DNA from: Eunapius fragilis
Taxonomy: Eukaryota; Porifera; Demospongiae; Spongillida; Spongillidae
Assembly: GCA_963681505.1 (NCBI GenBank)
Contig: OY811983.1
Location: forward strand, 4,890,122-4,954,121
Direction: 5' to 3'
DNA: 64,000 bases
The notes below the pieces were generated by a model, which had not been told where the DNA came from, ran no database searches, and saw only the letters and a list, made by a program, of their open reading frames with translations. Shown piece by piece: positions 10,381-23,247 of the stretch. A program made the position numbers and the translations under genes. How positions within the stretch are numbered: the first letter of the stretch is position 1; every line of letters begins with the position of its first letter.

Positions 10381-10589
10381 CTGGCATGCATTGCTGAAAG
10401 TTGAGGTGAACATAAATGTTCACACGTTCATTTCACATTGCTCATGTCCTTCCTACATGTATGTATGTATGTAAATCTGTTGTGTGTGTGTAACATTACA
10501 TCCACACAGTTACACCCAAGGAAGGACTATTCGCTTTTACGTAGACTTTTGCATGAGAAAACAAAGTCTTGTTTGTACCCACTCCAGTT
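9031..10589. other. Spacer between the inverted-repeat arms
   Basis: No gene is recognised. Within it, 9297-9372 holds several diverged copies of a short unit (GAGCCACACTCAAGG-like). An (AC)n tract lies at about 10336-10380. Confidence 0.6.
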
Positions 10590-11762
10590 TACAGCCCACA
10601 CATGCACACACACACACACAAACACACACAGCACACACACACATACACACACATACACACACATACACACACATACACACACACATACACACACAGACAC
10701 ATACACACACACACGGATACACATAAATACCATGGACAGTCAGTCATTCCCACATCAACGTCCGCGCTTTGCTGTTGTAATTTTATTTCCTAATTGTCCA
10801 CCCACATACAAACATAAAACTGCCTCAGTAATCCTGTTTCTCATTTGCATTTACATTTGTATTTCTATTGGAGCCTTTACTTTTTCTAAATTATCTTGTG
10901 CACTTTTATCATGCACACACATACACACACCATGCAAGTGTGTTGTGTGTGCGTATGTATTATTTCTGGTGTGTGAGAGTAGGTATGTGAGTGTGTGGGT
11001 GTGTGCATGTGATGAATAGGATGACAGCTAAAGGCAGTTTAATGTTTGTATGTAGGTCGACAATTAGAAAATAAAATAAATTGCAATAGCAAAGCATTGA
11101 AGTTGATGTGTGAATGACTGACTGGCCATGGTGGTGTGAACACGTGTGTGTGTGTATGTGTGTGTGTGTATGTGTGTGCGTGCGCATGTGTGTGTGTGTG
11201 TGCATGTGTGTGTGTGTAAGTGCACAAGGCAACACTAAATTCCCAGCTAAATTCTAGCCTGGAGTATCCCCTGGGAAAACCTCACTTTCATTCTACCCTG
11301 AGCCTAAAAGTCTGGGAAAGCCTCACCTCCATTTAACTAATTCCCTCATTTTCGGTTATACCCCATCTCCCCAAAATATTGACACCTGGTATGGTTCCAG
11401 ATCACACAAGTATATATAAAGGATGCACTCCAGCTAAATGCCAACTGCGTTGCTTATACATGTATTGCTACTGGTGTTATTGTTTATAAATCAATGGCAG
11501 GTAGCACCCTTTTGGCTTCTACCCTGACCTAACCACCTTACCTTGACCAACGTCAAGGTGTGGGCTGACCAAATGGTCACCTTGGTTCCAGTCACACTCA
11601 GGGTAGGGGGACAGCACACCCACTGTCGCCTGACCCCTTTTGGCAAACAATCAACTATGCCAAGCACGCACCAATTGCAAACTAAGCATGTGGGAGCATT
11701 CTGACAGAATTAAATGACACCAATTGCTCTGATCTGAGGTTGCGTATGAATGTGAGTGTGTG

Positions 11763-11857
<95 letters not shown>

Positions 11858-13116
11858 CTTATGGATTTTATTTTGTATGGATATTATTTTGTAGAACCAA
11901 ATATAATTGGTTCACCAATGAAGACAAGAAAGAGGTTTTAATAGGCCAATGAGAGTACTACATGTTGGTAAATACATGTAGCTACAAGGGGGTGCATGAT
12001 CTGTGCGTGTGCAGAAGTCAAAAAGGAAAGGTTGCGTTTCAGATTAAGCTAGCCCTAGACACCGTGCACTTTCATGCTCTGCAGCGTTGTGCACGCATAA
12101 ATGAACTGGAACTCAAGCAGTTTGACCAGAGATAATCTCTGGTTTGACCGAGCCAACACGCTCGATTTGTACGTGCATGCGCGTACTAGTAGGCCTACAG
12201 AGTACGTACCTTGTTGCGCAGGCTGATGGCAGCTGAATCCACGTACTACGAATCTTTAGCTTCTGCTCGCTATGTTGAATAAGCCAAGAAGAGGAACAGA
12301 ACCAGACGTTTGCAAGAAGCGAAGACGCCGTACTTGTTGTATAGTGTTTAGATGGGCGGAGACATAGTTATTTAACAGGAAGTAATTGCATTTCTAAAAG
12401 ACCATGCCAGCGTAAATGGCGCGAAACGACCTGGAAATATGCAATTACTTTGCACAGTTGTATCCCCGTAACGGATAAAGAAAAAAAATAACAAACAGAA
12501 TAGGTACAGGATCCCTCTACAAACCAAATTAGGAGTGAATTGATGTGAATCTGCAAAAACACAACATGTCACGTGCACTTCAACACAAACATTTTGACCA
12601 TAAAAGTGGTGTGTGGTTCTGGCACATGACAGATCAGCAGACACTGAAGATGATCTTGGATGACAGGATTGCTGAAGCCAGGGATGGTGAGTTAAGTGAT
12701 TTCATTCCACAATATGTTATTGTTTTTGGTTTATGTACATATGATGACAGGGGAAGAATTTTCTGATGACCTGGAAATCGGAACCAATTAAAGAGGTTGA
12801 AACAATGATCAGAGTACAACAACATTAGGCTTGACATTATATAATCTAGACATTGCATGGCTTCTTTATATAAGCGCTTGCACTGTTTGGAACAGGTTGT
12901 GTTCTGTATAGTTGTGTGCATATGCTTCTCACTACACGCTATTAATTTTAAAGGAACTTGCAAATGTTCCCGTATTTCGACCCGTGACTTTTTATCGTTC
13001 AATGCAATAATTTATTTGGTGCAATTCGAACTTCAGTTGGCAGGCTTTTTAGTTCAAGTGACTGTACTGTCACTACATATACCTTTAAAAAAAAAAAGAA
13101 ATACGTGCAAGTATAG
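10590..13116 (-). repeat. Right arm of the large inverted repeat
   Basis: It is the reverse complement of the left-arm blocks. At 11416/11417 it runs straight across the site where copy A sits in the left arm. At about 12540-12544 it runs across the site of the 1.17-kb repeat. It therefore supplies both empty sites. It includes (TG)n at about 11769-11856. Confidence 0.85.
12545..12686 (+). other. Candidate exon (right-arm copy)
   Basis: The open frame encodes MSRALQHKHFDHKSGVWFWH, then MTDQQTLKMILDDRIAEARD, and ends at a donor GATG|GTGAGT. The left-arm homologue differs at only a few residues (Lys-Ile and Asn-Arg-Ile-Val in place of Lys-Met and Asp-Arg-Ile-Ala) and also has a donor. A small upstream frame at about 12272-12361 (start MLNKPRRGTEPDVCKKRRRR) is likewise partly conserved in the other arm. 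Together they could be 5' exons of an unidentified gene. No known family is recognised. Confidence 0.35.
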
Positions 13117-13222
13117 TTTGTACAAGGCACAGAATTGATTCGTAGGGCTTACCAGGTTAATATAACTGCACCACGGTGACGAATAAAGACTATCCATTTC
13201 TTGACCACTTATCAACTATAAC

Positions 13223-14414
13223 TGATGTCCCCTTTATAGCTGCCCAGTTTAGTTGCTTTAAACAACATTCCCATTTCTATTTATTGCACACCTTGATATT
13301 GAAGGTGATACATGAAGCACTTTTGTCCCACATACGGGCAAGGTAACACGCCTTATTCAACATACTAAATTTAGTACTGACAGAAAACATACTGGCAGTC
13401 AGTGCACTACAAAGGCATATGCATAACTTTATTAATATTGATATTGAACTTATACAAAAAAAAACAACCTTAATCTTTACAATACATGCAGCTACCTTTG
13501 CAAGTAAAATATACTACATTTGTTTCCTGCTTCAACTGAACTCTCAAGTCCACAAGGCCAAAATATGCTTATTGTGAATCAACGATGACATTGTATCTGT
13601 TGCAAAGTTGCATAGGTTGTATTTTATATAGATAAGGTTAGGACTTGTGCTTAGGAAATATAGGCAATACATGTAGAACACTCATGTATGGCCGCCCACA
13701 TCCCTCAAAAGTTCAAATCAGCAAAACATAACAATGCAGTTAATTTATTACAAATCCTCAACATAGAATTAAAGTGTCCCAAATAGTGTAAAATTTCGTC
13801 TTCATGCATGTGACCACTCTCTCCCGCGACCAAAGCCAATTAAATACCTTAATTATCGTGTGACCACCCCACCCCCCCCCCCCCCCCCCCCCCCCCCCCC
13901 ATTTCCCTTTAATGCAAGGTGGAATAATGCTTTAAATGTGTCGTACTCGTTGTGTCCTTCTAGGCAGTCGCAGGGTTGGATTACAAGTGGATGAAGTCGA
14001 CAAAAGATTCTAAGTTTGCAGAGTCTGTATCGTCGATACAATCCGAGGCAATGAAAAAGATCAATATATCTTGAAGGCTGCAATCCGCCACTGTGCCAGC
14101 TGAAAAGGTTAATAAAAAAAGGTTATGACATTTCAAAATGAAATAATGGTAATGCATTGTAATGAGATGGGTCAGTTTCCGCAAAGGTGAGCCTTCGCTA
14201 TATACAAAAAGTTATAAAAATGATTCGCTTTGAAATCGCTACATCTCCAGAACGGTAAATGCTATTGACTTTCTATTTGCAACACTTCATACTCATCATT
14301 TCTCTCTGGTAAAATCGATTATGGGCTCTTGCATTAGCTTAATTCGTGCCAGTGTTACAACGTCCGATACCCCTTGGAGTTCAAACCTGCCATATCTTTC
14401 GCAAGAAAATTCAA
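13223..14414 (+). repeat. 1.17-kb anonymous interspersed repeat, copy 2
   Basis: It has the same start (TGATGTCCCC) and end (GAAAATTCAA) as 3267-4433, in the same orientation although the surrounding arms are inverted. That supports independent insertion or separate rearrangement. It contains a longer poly-C run (about 13872-13900). The exon-like segment from about 13970 is frameshifted relative to copy 1. Confidence 0.8.
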
Positions 14415-15173
14415 AGGTCTAGAGCATTTTAAATACATGATTATTCGGAATTCACCAAACTAGCTATGTAGTCTCCAGAAAAAGGGGCGCGCTTATTAGA
14501 GCACGATTGATTCGACGCAGGCTACCAAGCTAGGTATGTAAGAATCGGTTTACCAGGAAAAGTAACTCCAGGCAGAGAAAAGAACGGTATGGTACTGAGC
14601 CAGATATAGTATTACCAAGTGTATTATAAGATATACGGTAAGATCAAACAGCTTCGCACAGCACGCGCTGCATAGAAACGCGCTGCACAATGGCTTGCGG
14701 TGTTGCGGGTTTCGATAACAGATTTTGCGTGTAATTTTGGCACAAATGTATGGGGTGTGATTAGTGCCAAAAGTCGGTCACGCGCAGCGCAACGACAGAT
14801 GACGCAGCGCAGCGATCTCGTGCCCAGAAATCGTACGTGTATCGAATATGTAATAATCGATGTGCTGAGAAAAACATTATTAGATGGTGGTCGGGCTGGT
14901 TGACATGGCCCTATACAGCTAGGTGCAGAAAAAAAGACAGCCCTACATCATTCTATGAACAAGGTATCGCTACCAGTAGGCCTTATCTGGCCATTAATAC
15001 CAAATGATTACTAATAATGGTACGTCTATTCTATTTTTTATTCTATTTGATGCTCATCCATGTTGTTACGGCAGTGGCTTGAGGTGTAAACTGCAGTTCT
15101 TTTCGAGAGGCAACTTGTGATGGAATTTCAGGCGACCGATGTAGTGGTTACTCATAAGCAAGCCGCCCCCCCT

Positions 15174-15305
15174 TTTTATTATTCAGTACGAATAATTAAA
15201 CAAGTTATCAAAACGAAAGCGGCTCCTTATAAGGCCTTATTTTATTATTCAGTACGAATAATTAAACAAGTTATCAAAACGAAAGCGGCTCCTTATAAGG
15301 CCTTT
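15174..15305 (+). repeat. 66-bp direct duplication in an open frame
   Basis: Two essentially identical 66-bp units give twice the peptide FYYSVRIIKQVIKTKAAPYK inside an 81-codon open frame (15117-15362) that ends DYKILQDWKKYGYFN. The length is a multiple of three. There is no recognisable homologue and no promoter evidence, so coding status is unproven. Confidence 0.5.
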
Positions 15306-16060
15306 AGCCTTATCGATTATAAAATTCTTCAGGATTGGAAGAAGTATGGCTACTTTAATTGACCTCACCTGAAAGAATACTAAGTGGTGTGGTGTGGTTG
15401 GGTCTGCCCTTATATTCAAATTTCTGCACAGTAGCATACCAGCCGGACTCAACGGCTAGGAGGCTAGTTCATTATCCACTTACCTTCATGTAATTCTATG
15501 GCGGGTCAAGGGAGGGAGGCTGTGCCTCAGTAAGAACTCTAATACTTTTCGGACCAAGACTAAGCCTATAATACCCCCTAGCGAGGTGGAAAAGGACCAC
15601 ATTTTTATTGCTTGGAACTGTTACAGTTGTTTAGCTGCATCTCAAGGCAAAACACACCAAAACTATAGGAAGGATCAATTAATGGAGACTGAATCAAGCA
15701 GTTGATGTTTTAAGTGCTCATTTATTTGTTTGCATGTGTAACTGAGAGTTTGTGTCATGTATTTGTGCATGAGTGATTGAAAGTTTGAATATGCACGTGT
15801 ATGTACCTAAGTTTAATCTGATTCATCTCATAGTTGCAAGTTCTCTACATGTATACCCCCACACTCCTACTGCTTGCCCTCCTGGTTGCATGTCCATGTG
15901 TCTGGGTCTGCTGAGCAGAAAACAACATTCTAATGTTTAACACCCAAGGTCCTCCAAATTGTGACATCACCTCACTATTACATCACCCTCATCACTGAGA
16001 CATCACCCTCCAATCTTCTTACCCCTCCTCCCTAGGTCCCTGATACAATTCCTCCTTTAT

Positions 16061-16122
16061 CTCCTCCTCCTCCTCCTCCTCCTCCTCCTCCTCCTCCTCC
16101 TCCTCCTCCTCCTCCTCCTCCT
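16061..16122. repeat. (CTC)n microsatellite
   Basis: About 20 CTC trinucleotides in a pyrimidine-rich region. Confidence 0.95.
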
Positions 16123-16798
16123 TCCTCACTATATTGCAATCACAAAATACATACAATAAGATTTCAATATCTCTTCACAATACACACGGAGACCTAACAC
16201 TGACCCTTGCACCCTCACACAAACACCATTTTGATCACTGGATGCAGAACTTGGTCTCATTAACTTGGCATTCCTGACCACTCCCATATGCTCCTCCCCT
16301 GCAGAGAACATGTGATGGGATGTGCCCATGGGGTAGACCACACCTTCATGCCTGTTCCCTCTTTGTACATGCTGCACCCTGCCATTGTATGCGACACTAA
16401 CATGATAATCCGTTTTATGCCTTTTGCTAAGGTTTCTCCTGTCTAGATCACTGTGCAGCAGGTAATGGGACTAATTGGTAAAGAAATTAATTGATCTAAA
16501 AACAATACGATTACCCAACCGTCTACCCGCTGGGAATTTACTCTAGGGAGGCATTTAGCTAATATTGTATTACTAGGTGGTTGTAGTACAGCGTTAAATA
16601 GAACCTCTCTGTTTGGCATAGTGCACAGCTGATAGTGCAGTATATGCACGCTCATATTGAGCTAGGTTCCTGCCCTCTGCAGTATTGGAACCTATGGGAG
16701 TAGGTTCCATATAGGAATTCTGCAGTATGATGTATGTCATTTTTTTAAACATCATAGGTAAAGGGTGAATTAAGCAGCATATATAGTTTAATGGGCGT

Positions 16799-16847
<49 letters not shown>

Positions 16848-17070
16848 GGAGCATAGTGTATGTGGTCATGTCTTATGAGTACATGTGGCATTTTTGAACA
16901 TAACAACTCTGTCGACCTCTGAATGAGGTTATATCGAGCATCTACAGTCGCCTCAGCCTCACCCTCATGAGGCAGAATGCCAGGGCAATTTTGGCCAGAT
17001 GTGTCTCACCAAACACTTGCTGTGACTTTTAGTTATTTATAGTGCTTATGTTTTAAATTAATATATTCTA

Positions 17071-17839
17071 CAAGTAAACAAAAACATTCTCTAACGAGAA
17101 AGTTGGTGGGCATATAGGATTGACAATGTTGGTGTAAAAAGCACGGAAACAAGTGTGACAGAAATGTTACTGGAAAATTGAAATAGGCCTATATTTAGCC
17201 CATTTTCTCAGGCGTGCGCTGCCTAAATGTGACTGGGCTAAATATAGGCCTATTTCAATTTTCCAGTAACATTTCTGTCACACTTGTTTCCGTGCTTTTT
17301 ACACCAACATTGTCAATCCTATATGCCCACCAACTTTCTCGTTAGAGAATGTTTTTATTTACTTGTTTCATAAGTTTTTTTTTCTTTTTTTTTAATTAAG
17401 AACTTGCTAGAACTTGCTAGATGGCCATAGAACTTGCAACAAAATAGGGTATTTCTCGCTGTAGTTTCTTTCTAGATGTGATATGTGTCCAAATGACATG
17501 CTAGGATAACGTGCCGGTAAATTCTGAAAAGATTGGTACTATTGTCGTTCTTTAAAACCGTTCGTAGCTCGAGTTATACCTTCCTAAGGAAGACGACGAC
17601 GACGACGAACATTTTTTGGGGGAATGGGCACGAGAAGCAGGTTCTTTGTTTGTCTGGAAGCGCATAGTTTAATGACATGAAACTAGCATGAAAACGTAGA
17701 TCTTGGTGTTGTCGTTCGATTGCTGCAACGAGATAAGTGATCCGTTTCTCCGTTGTCCCTCCCGACGCGATTTAAAATTTTTAATGACTTCATCATTCCT
17801 CAATCAATCCTATATTGAACCTGCTGACGCAGGTTCAGA
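17071..17839 (-). mobile_element. Helitron-like element, copy B (769-bp deletion derivative)
   Basis: Read on the minus strand it has the 5' TC-hairpin end (17839 down) and the GAC/GTC trinucleotide tract, then jumps to the 3' terminal palindrome. Both genes are missing. The flanks are A (17070) and T (17840), as in the other copies. Its palindrome (17071-17365) differs from copies A, C and D at about eight places, all mirrored in both arms; I found one unmirrored difference (AAAC versus AAAT near the outer end). Confidence 0.8.
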
Positions 17840-20800
17840 TACAACTGTATTCACTATTAAAATAATTACATTGTGAAGAACATGAGTTGTACCAAAGATG
17901 GGAGAATCGAGCCCATGGGATTGATCATATCTCCTATCTCCATGTCATCTCATACTGCCTGGAGGGCATTTCTCTATCCTTCACATTGCTTGAGGCAGCA
18001 CTCAATTCCTCAATCCCTTCTAGGTTATGCAGCCAGACTTCTGCTGGACCAGCTCTCCCTTCTAAGCGGTGCCGACATCCTCTATGTGCATCCTCCTCAG
18101 TGAATGTGAACGCACTATATTGTGGAGGGATGAACATGCCAAGTGTGTGTGGTGCTAATTATAATGTGTTAAGCATGATGCTTGTGTATGCACGTGACAA
18201 TTTGTGAGAATGTGATGGGATGTAGATGGTGCAAGTATGATCATATATGTAGCATAACAGCGTCACTGAATTTGATTTGTGGATCCATGGAACATGTACT
18301 CATGCAGTGAATGTATGTGGGTGTGGGATGTGAGTGTGTGTGCTGGTTAACCTTAATTTACTCCTGCTCCTGGCATATCTACTGTCATCAATTTTGTTCT
18401 GTTTGCCTGCTATGGCAAAAGTTTGCATGTGAGCAACCGACAGTACTTGCTCCCTTTTCCAAAGTAGCTAGGTTTGAGATTTGGATGAATACTGACTTTA
18501 CTAACCTCACCCTGACTGCAAAAGTGTTGTGCCCAGTTGGATGCTATAATCACTCTCCGTTTCCTCAGAGCTCAGAGTCCTAAACTGAATAGAAAGTACA
18601 AACACATGATTTAGTGAAAGACAACACATGTCAGTTCTGACTCTAACCCCACTTTTTTAATGAACCAGTTTTAATTTGATGGGTTACACATGATTATCAT
18701 CTCACTACGTACTTAAAATCCCATTTTTGCCATGCATTATTTGGATGGGTGAGATATATCATGCATACCTTTGTTGCATACATGTGCCTGCCTCGTAGAT
18801 CATCAATGAATGCGCTCAATGCCCAGTTTTCGCGGCCTGCATTCATTCAAGCACTATGATGTTGGGCAATGTAAAGTTGTATATCCACTAGTATTCACTT
18901 GTGGATTGAGAATGATTGTTAATGCACTTCTGTACTGTGCCATTTAAAAGGTAGAGTCACAGCAATTATTAATTGAAGGTCACGGAGGAGAGTTATTGGT
19001 GAGGTGCTTTTCTCGGATCTGTACCTTCACCACTGTTCTACAATGATTTATAAGTAGGTTATAACTCTAATTAGTAGACAACAGCTATACACAATTTCCA
19101 CATTCTGATTGGTTAATTGCAGGTACATATATTAAATTTTTAAAAAACACAGTAGAAATTTTATAATTAAGAGAAGATTCCCCATTGTTGGCACCTATAA
19201 TTCCAATGTGCAATATTTCATATCAGCTCGGCACAGTTTTTATTTGTACACCATGTAATTATATGTTGAACTTCTGCATGAGTCCTTGGTGCTGTAAACA
19301 TTCTATTGTAATGGGTTACTACCCGGTATAATATGGTTTGGATCCTTTATGTCACCACGCCTTAACATGCAAGTACATGGAGATGTCACATTAGAGTCAG
19401 GGATTTCCTTTTATAATCTTGCCAATAGACTAGCCTGGATTCCCATGTTGAAGCAGAAAGTGGTCTGGGGTTTGAAGGACATCAAACATGGCTTTTCTCC
19501 TGTTGGTTAGCACGCAAACCCTTTAAAAGTAATATCCCACTCAAGAAAATAAGAGGTACAATCATTTGCCATTGTGCATGTGATTCCTTATTTTGAAGGG
19601 CTTTTTAAAAATACAACTCAACAAATGTAGTATCACATGGTGCAGCTGGTATGAAAATCATGAAAGCATCATTGTACAAAGTTATAGCCGGGAGGGGGGC
19701 AAAGGGGGGGAGGGGGGGGGGGTTGAACAACACCCAACACCCCCCCCCCCCCCCCATACACACACACACACAAACACACACTTAAAGAAAAAATGTTATT
19801 GTTCAAACCACATTTAATAAAAAAAGATTATCATACAAACACTATACATGACCATTCATGGGAAGATATATAAAAGCACTTCATTCATTGTACACATATA
19901 TGCCTTAAATTGTACAATGGAATTGGCGTGAAAAATATTGTGTTACAAGTTCAATGTTAAGATGCATGATGTTTTAGTGCTAGTAATGAAGCTGGTGGTG
20001 TGTGCATTGTTATTACCAATATATTCATACCTGGCTATACAGATAGACGTTAGGCTCCCTCAAATTTTCACGAGCAAATCTCATTCAGGGGGGAGTCAGG
20101 AACTCCCTTATAAAACACTCTGATCAACCTAAGCATTGGCCCTTTATTTGGGTCTGGATCAAGACATACAGTACACGGGAGTCTAGTGTTGATATGAACA
20201 TGAGCATGATAGTTATTGCAACTATTTTATAAAGGTAAGTGAGATACCTTGGAAAAAATATTGTTTTCAGTATCACGGTATATGGTTGTATGTTCTCTCC
20301 AATTAAAACAAAGGCAGGTCTTTGAGTTTTATATACTACTATGCATGCTGGAAATGACTTCACTGAGTCCTCATCATGCATCAGTTACTACCCCACCCCC
20401 CCCCAAAAAATAAATAAATAGATATTCTTGTCATGATCTACCATTGGCGAGTGTGTGTTTTGTGAAGTGGGCCTTGCAAACATCAAGGCCATGCAACTTG
20501 AAAATGTTGATGTCTCTCACATAGTCCTCCACACAGTACAGGAGTTAGCTGCAAGTGCAGACAGTATGATGGAGTATGCTTTCATGTACAACTGAATCCT
20601 CCATGAATAACCTGACTTGCTAATCCAACTCCAGACACACCAGGCAGTATTTGCATTCCATCCAATACGATGAAAAACAATAAGGACATAAAGATGCATT
20701 AAAATGAGCATTTACACAGACCAGGTACAGGTATACAGAAACAATTACACCAAACAAAATAACATATGCAAAAGTATTCCTTGACTGAACAATGTCCAGA

Positions 20801-21689
20801 TTAGTAATGTGACATGACTGTGAAGGGTAAAAAATCAAAAATGTTGCAGGCTAACTCCCCAGACCCAGATTAACCATAGGACTGACTAGGCTAAAATCTG
20901 GGGCTAAGCTACAGCCTATAGTCTAGGGCCCCTGGCATTATGTGGGCCCTCCATGGCCAGGAATGCTATGCCAAATGACGCAATAACTAATCTAATGGTT
21001 CTAACCCAATTCATGCAGTAGAATCTTTATTTAAAATCAGATTGACCGTATGAATTGATTGGTGGAGATATGGGCCCCATGCATATAGGTTTTTAGTCTA
21101 GTGCCCAAGTATCTTAATTGGGCACTGACTATCCCAATTAATTGCTAGCTACAAATGCTAACTATACTGATGAATTTTAATCCGCTGACTTTTTCAAAGA
21201 AGTTTGTGGGGCCAGCCTTCCTACCCTTAGCTGGACTGTTAACAAAAGCACTGTATCTGCCCTTGCAGTATAAATCTTTAGAGCCAATCTTTTGCTGTCT
21301 CAGCATAGATTATATAATCCATGGTGGCATCCAGGTACATGCATTTTTGTCTCACTGTCTTTTGTTCTGGTCCATGCATGCATAGTTTTTATAAAACCTA
21401 TGGCTGAACTAATAATGGCAGGGTGGGGGGCAATTGAACTCACATCTATCTCAGAGGGTCCGAGCTTTCCTCCCGCCTCACCTATTTTATATAAAGGGGG
21501 AGGGGAGTGCTACTTAAATTGCCAAATATAGCCCGCCCCCCCCCCCTCCCAGCCAATAGACACGCTGTATTATACCCCCCCTTCCCCCCACCCCGACCCC
21601 TTCCTTCTTACACGTAAGATAACTTATATACTTCTACCAGTTCACAACACAACGTATTCTTAAAAATCGCGCATAATTCCTTGATAACA
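17840..21689. other. No recognised gene
   Basis: Short frames of 60-106 codons exist (for example 17887-18207 and 18311-18583), but none has a recognisable domain, repeat conservation or splice context. A G/C homopolymer-rich patch with AC repeats lies at about 19690-19780. Confidence 0.55.
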
Positions 21690-22961
21690 CTGTCTCAACA
21701 ACATCTGGAAATTTCTGAGTTCAGATTATGAAAATTGTAGTAGTACGTCGAACATGACAAGTGTTTAGGTCCTAAACCATAGTTTAGGTACTAAACTATA
21801 ATATGGTTTAGGACCTAAGCAAGCAATGCCCATGTATGAGTTCACATGTTAATGAATATGACATGACATATGTTTTATTGTATGGTAACCCTACATGGGA
21901 AGATGGGAGGGGTCAAAAAAGGGTCACATTACTGTTGTTTAGTAGTTAACCCTTTGGATGCCATATAAGTATCCTTATAGCTCCATATAGAGTGCCAATC
22001 AAACTGTAAATAGCCTTGAAGTTGCTGACTAATGGTATCTATATACGTCCATGTGTTCGGCACCTGTGGCTACATAAAGAGGGTGATGACCAATTGGAGC
22101 TAGAGATCCCTCAGTCCCCTGGAGTTATCCTAGTGCCCAGGCCTCCATGGAGTGGTCCCTGGTTCCCATGTCTCATGCAAGTGGCCCTGTAGGACTCCAA
22201 GTACTCAGTAGTGCATTATTTAGAACGAATATTCACACCTATGCTGACTGCTGACTCATACATACATCCATGCATTAAGCCAACATGTCGCCTCTCCCCC
22301 TGTGCAAACCAAATGGAGTGTTGTGCTAACAGTTTAGGTAGTACCATAGGAATGTGCAAGGTGGTATTAAGCACAGCCCTTCACACACAACTCCCCCAAA
22401 TCCAAGTCCATATCATCCCTCTATGGGGTGCTTGTGTATGTGCATGTGTGCGTGTGCATATGGTGTAGGGGTGTGCATGTGTGTGAGCATGTGTGTGTGC
22501 ATGTAGGGTGTGTATATGTGTGTGCATGTGTGTGTATGGTGGTGTATGGGTGTGCATGTATTGGTATATTGAGATCTTGTGGGACATATTTATTGTGAAC
22601 AAGAAATAAGCAATACATCTAAATATATTAACCAATGGGTGTGTGTGACATGTGTGTAATAATGGAACTTAAACATCAAACCAAGCAAACTGTATGAAAA
22701 TGAGTACACATTGGAGTCACACACATAACTTCTATGCATATGAAAACATGCACACATGTTAATAAACATACACCTATTCATGTGCACACACACCACTTCT
22801 AGTTTATATGAAGGGTTCTTTACACATCAGTATAAAGTTTTTGAGGTTGTAGTGGTACACAGTAAACAGCCAATCAAATCAGCATGTAGGTCAGCTGTTA
22901 CAAAGTCCACCTCTTTAAACACCAAACCAACCAATCACATGTATTTACCAGTCTCTTTCCC

Positions 22962-23161
22962 NNNNNNNNNNNNNNNNNNNNNNNNNNNNNNNNNNNNNNN
23001 NNNNNNNNNNNNNNNNNNNNNNNNNNNNNNNNNNNNNNNNNNNNNNNNNNNNNNNNNNNNNNNNNNNNNNNNNNNNNNNNNNNNNNNNNNNNNNNNNNNN
23101 NNNNNNNNNNNNNNNNNNNNNNNNNNNNNNNNNNNNNNNNNNNNNNNNNNNNNNNNNNNNN
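22962..23161. other. Assembly gap (200 N)
   Basis: Exactly 200 N, a conventional placeholder size. It sits at the centre of the inverted repeat and abuts (GA)n. Confidence 1.

Positions 23162-23245
<84 letters not shown>
23162..23245. repeat. (GA)n microsatellite
   Basis: About 42 GA dinucleotides directly after the gap, followed by GATA units. It probably extends into the gap. Confidence 0.95.

Positions 23246-23247
<2 letters not shown>

Larger units (their letters stand above)
14415..17070. other. Unrecognised sequence with a host paralogue of the copy C site
   Basis: About 14745-15100 is paralogous (inverted) to 29448-29575 plus about 24870-25120, the two flanks of mobile-element copy C. 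The empty target lies between A14841 and T14842. A 66-bp tandem duplication is at about 15174-15305, (CTC)n at about 16061-16122 and (AC)n at about 16799-16845. No gene is identified. Confidence 0.6.

Noticed and set aside
10438-11019. 193-codon frame with Thr-His runs, and other frames in AC/TG tracts (538-1074, 8431-9077, 22381-23843)
   Set aside because: Microsatellite translation; composition and opposite-strand mirror frames show no real gene.
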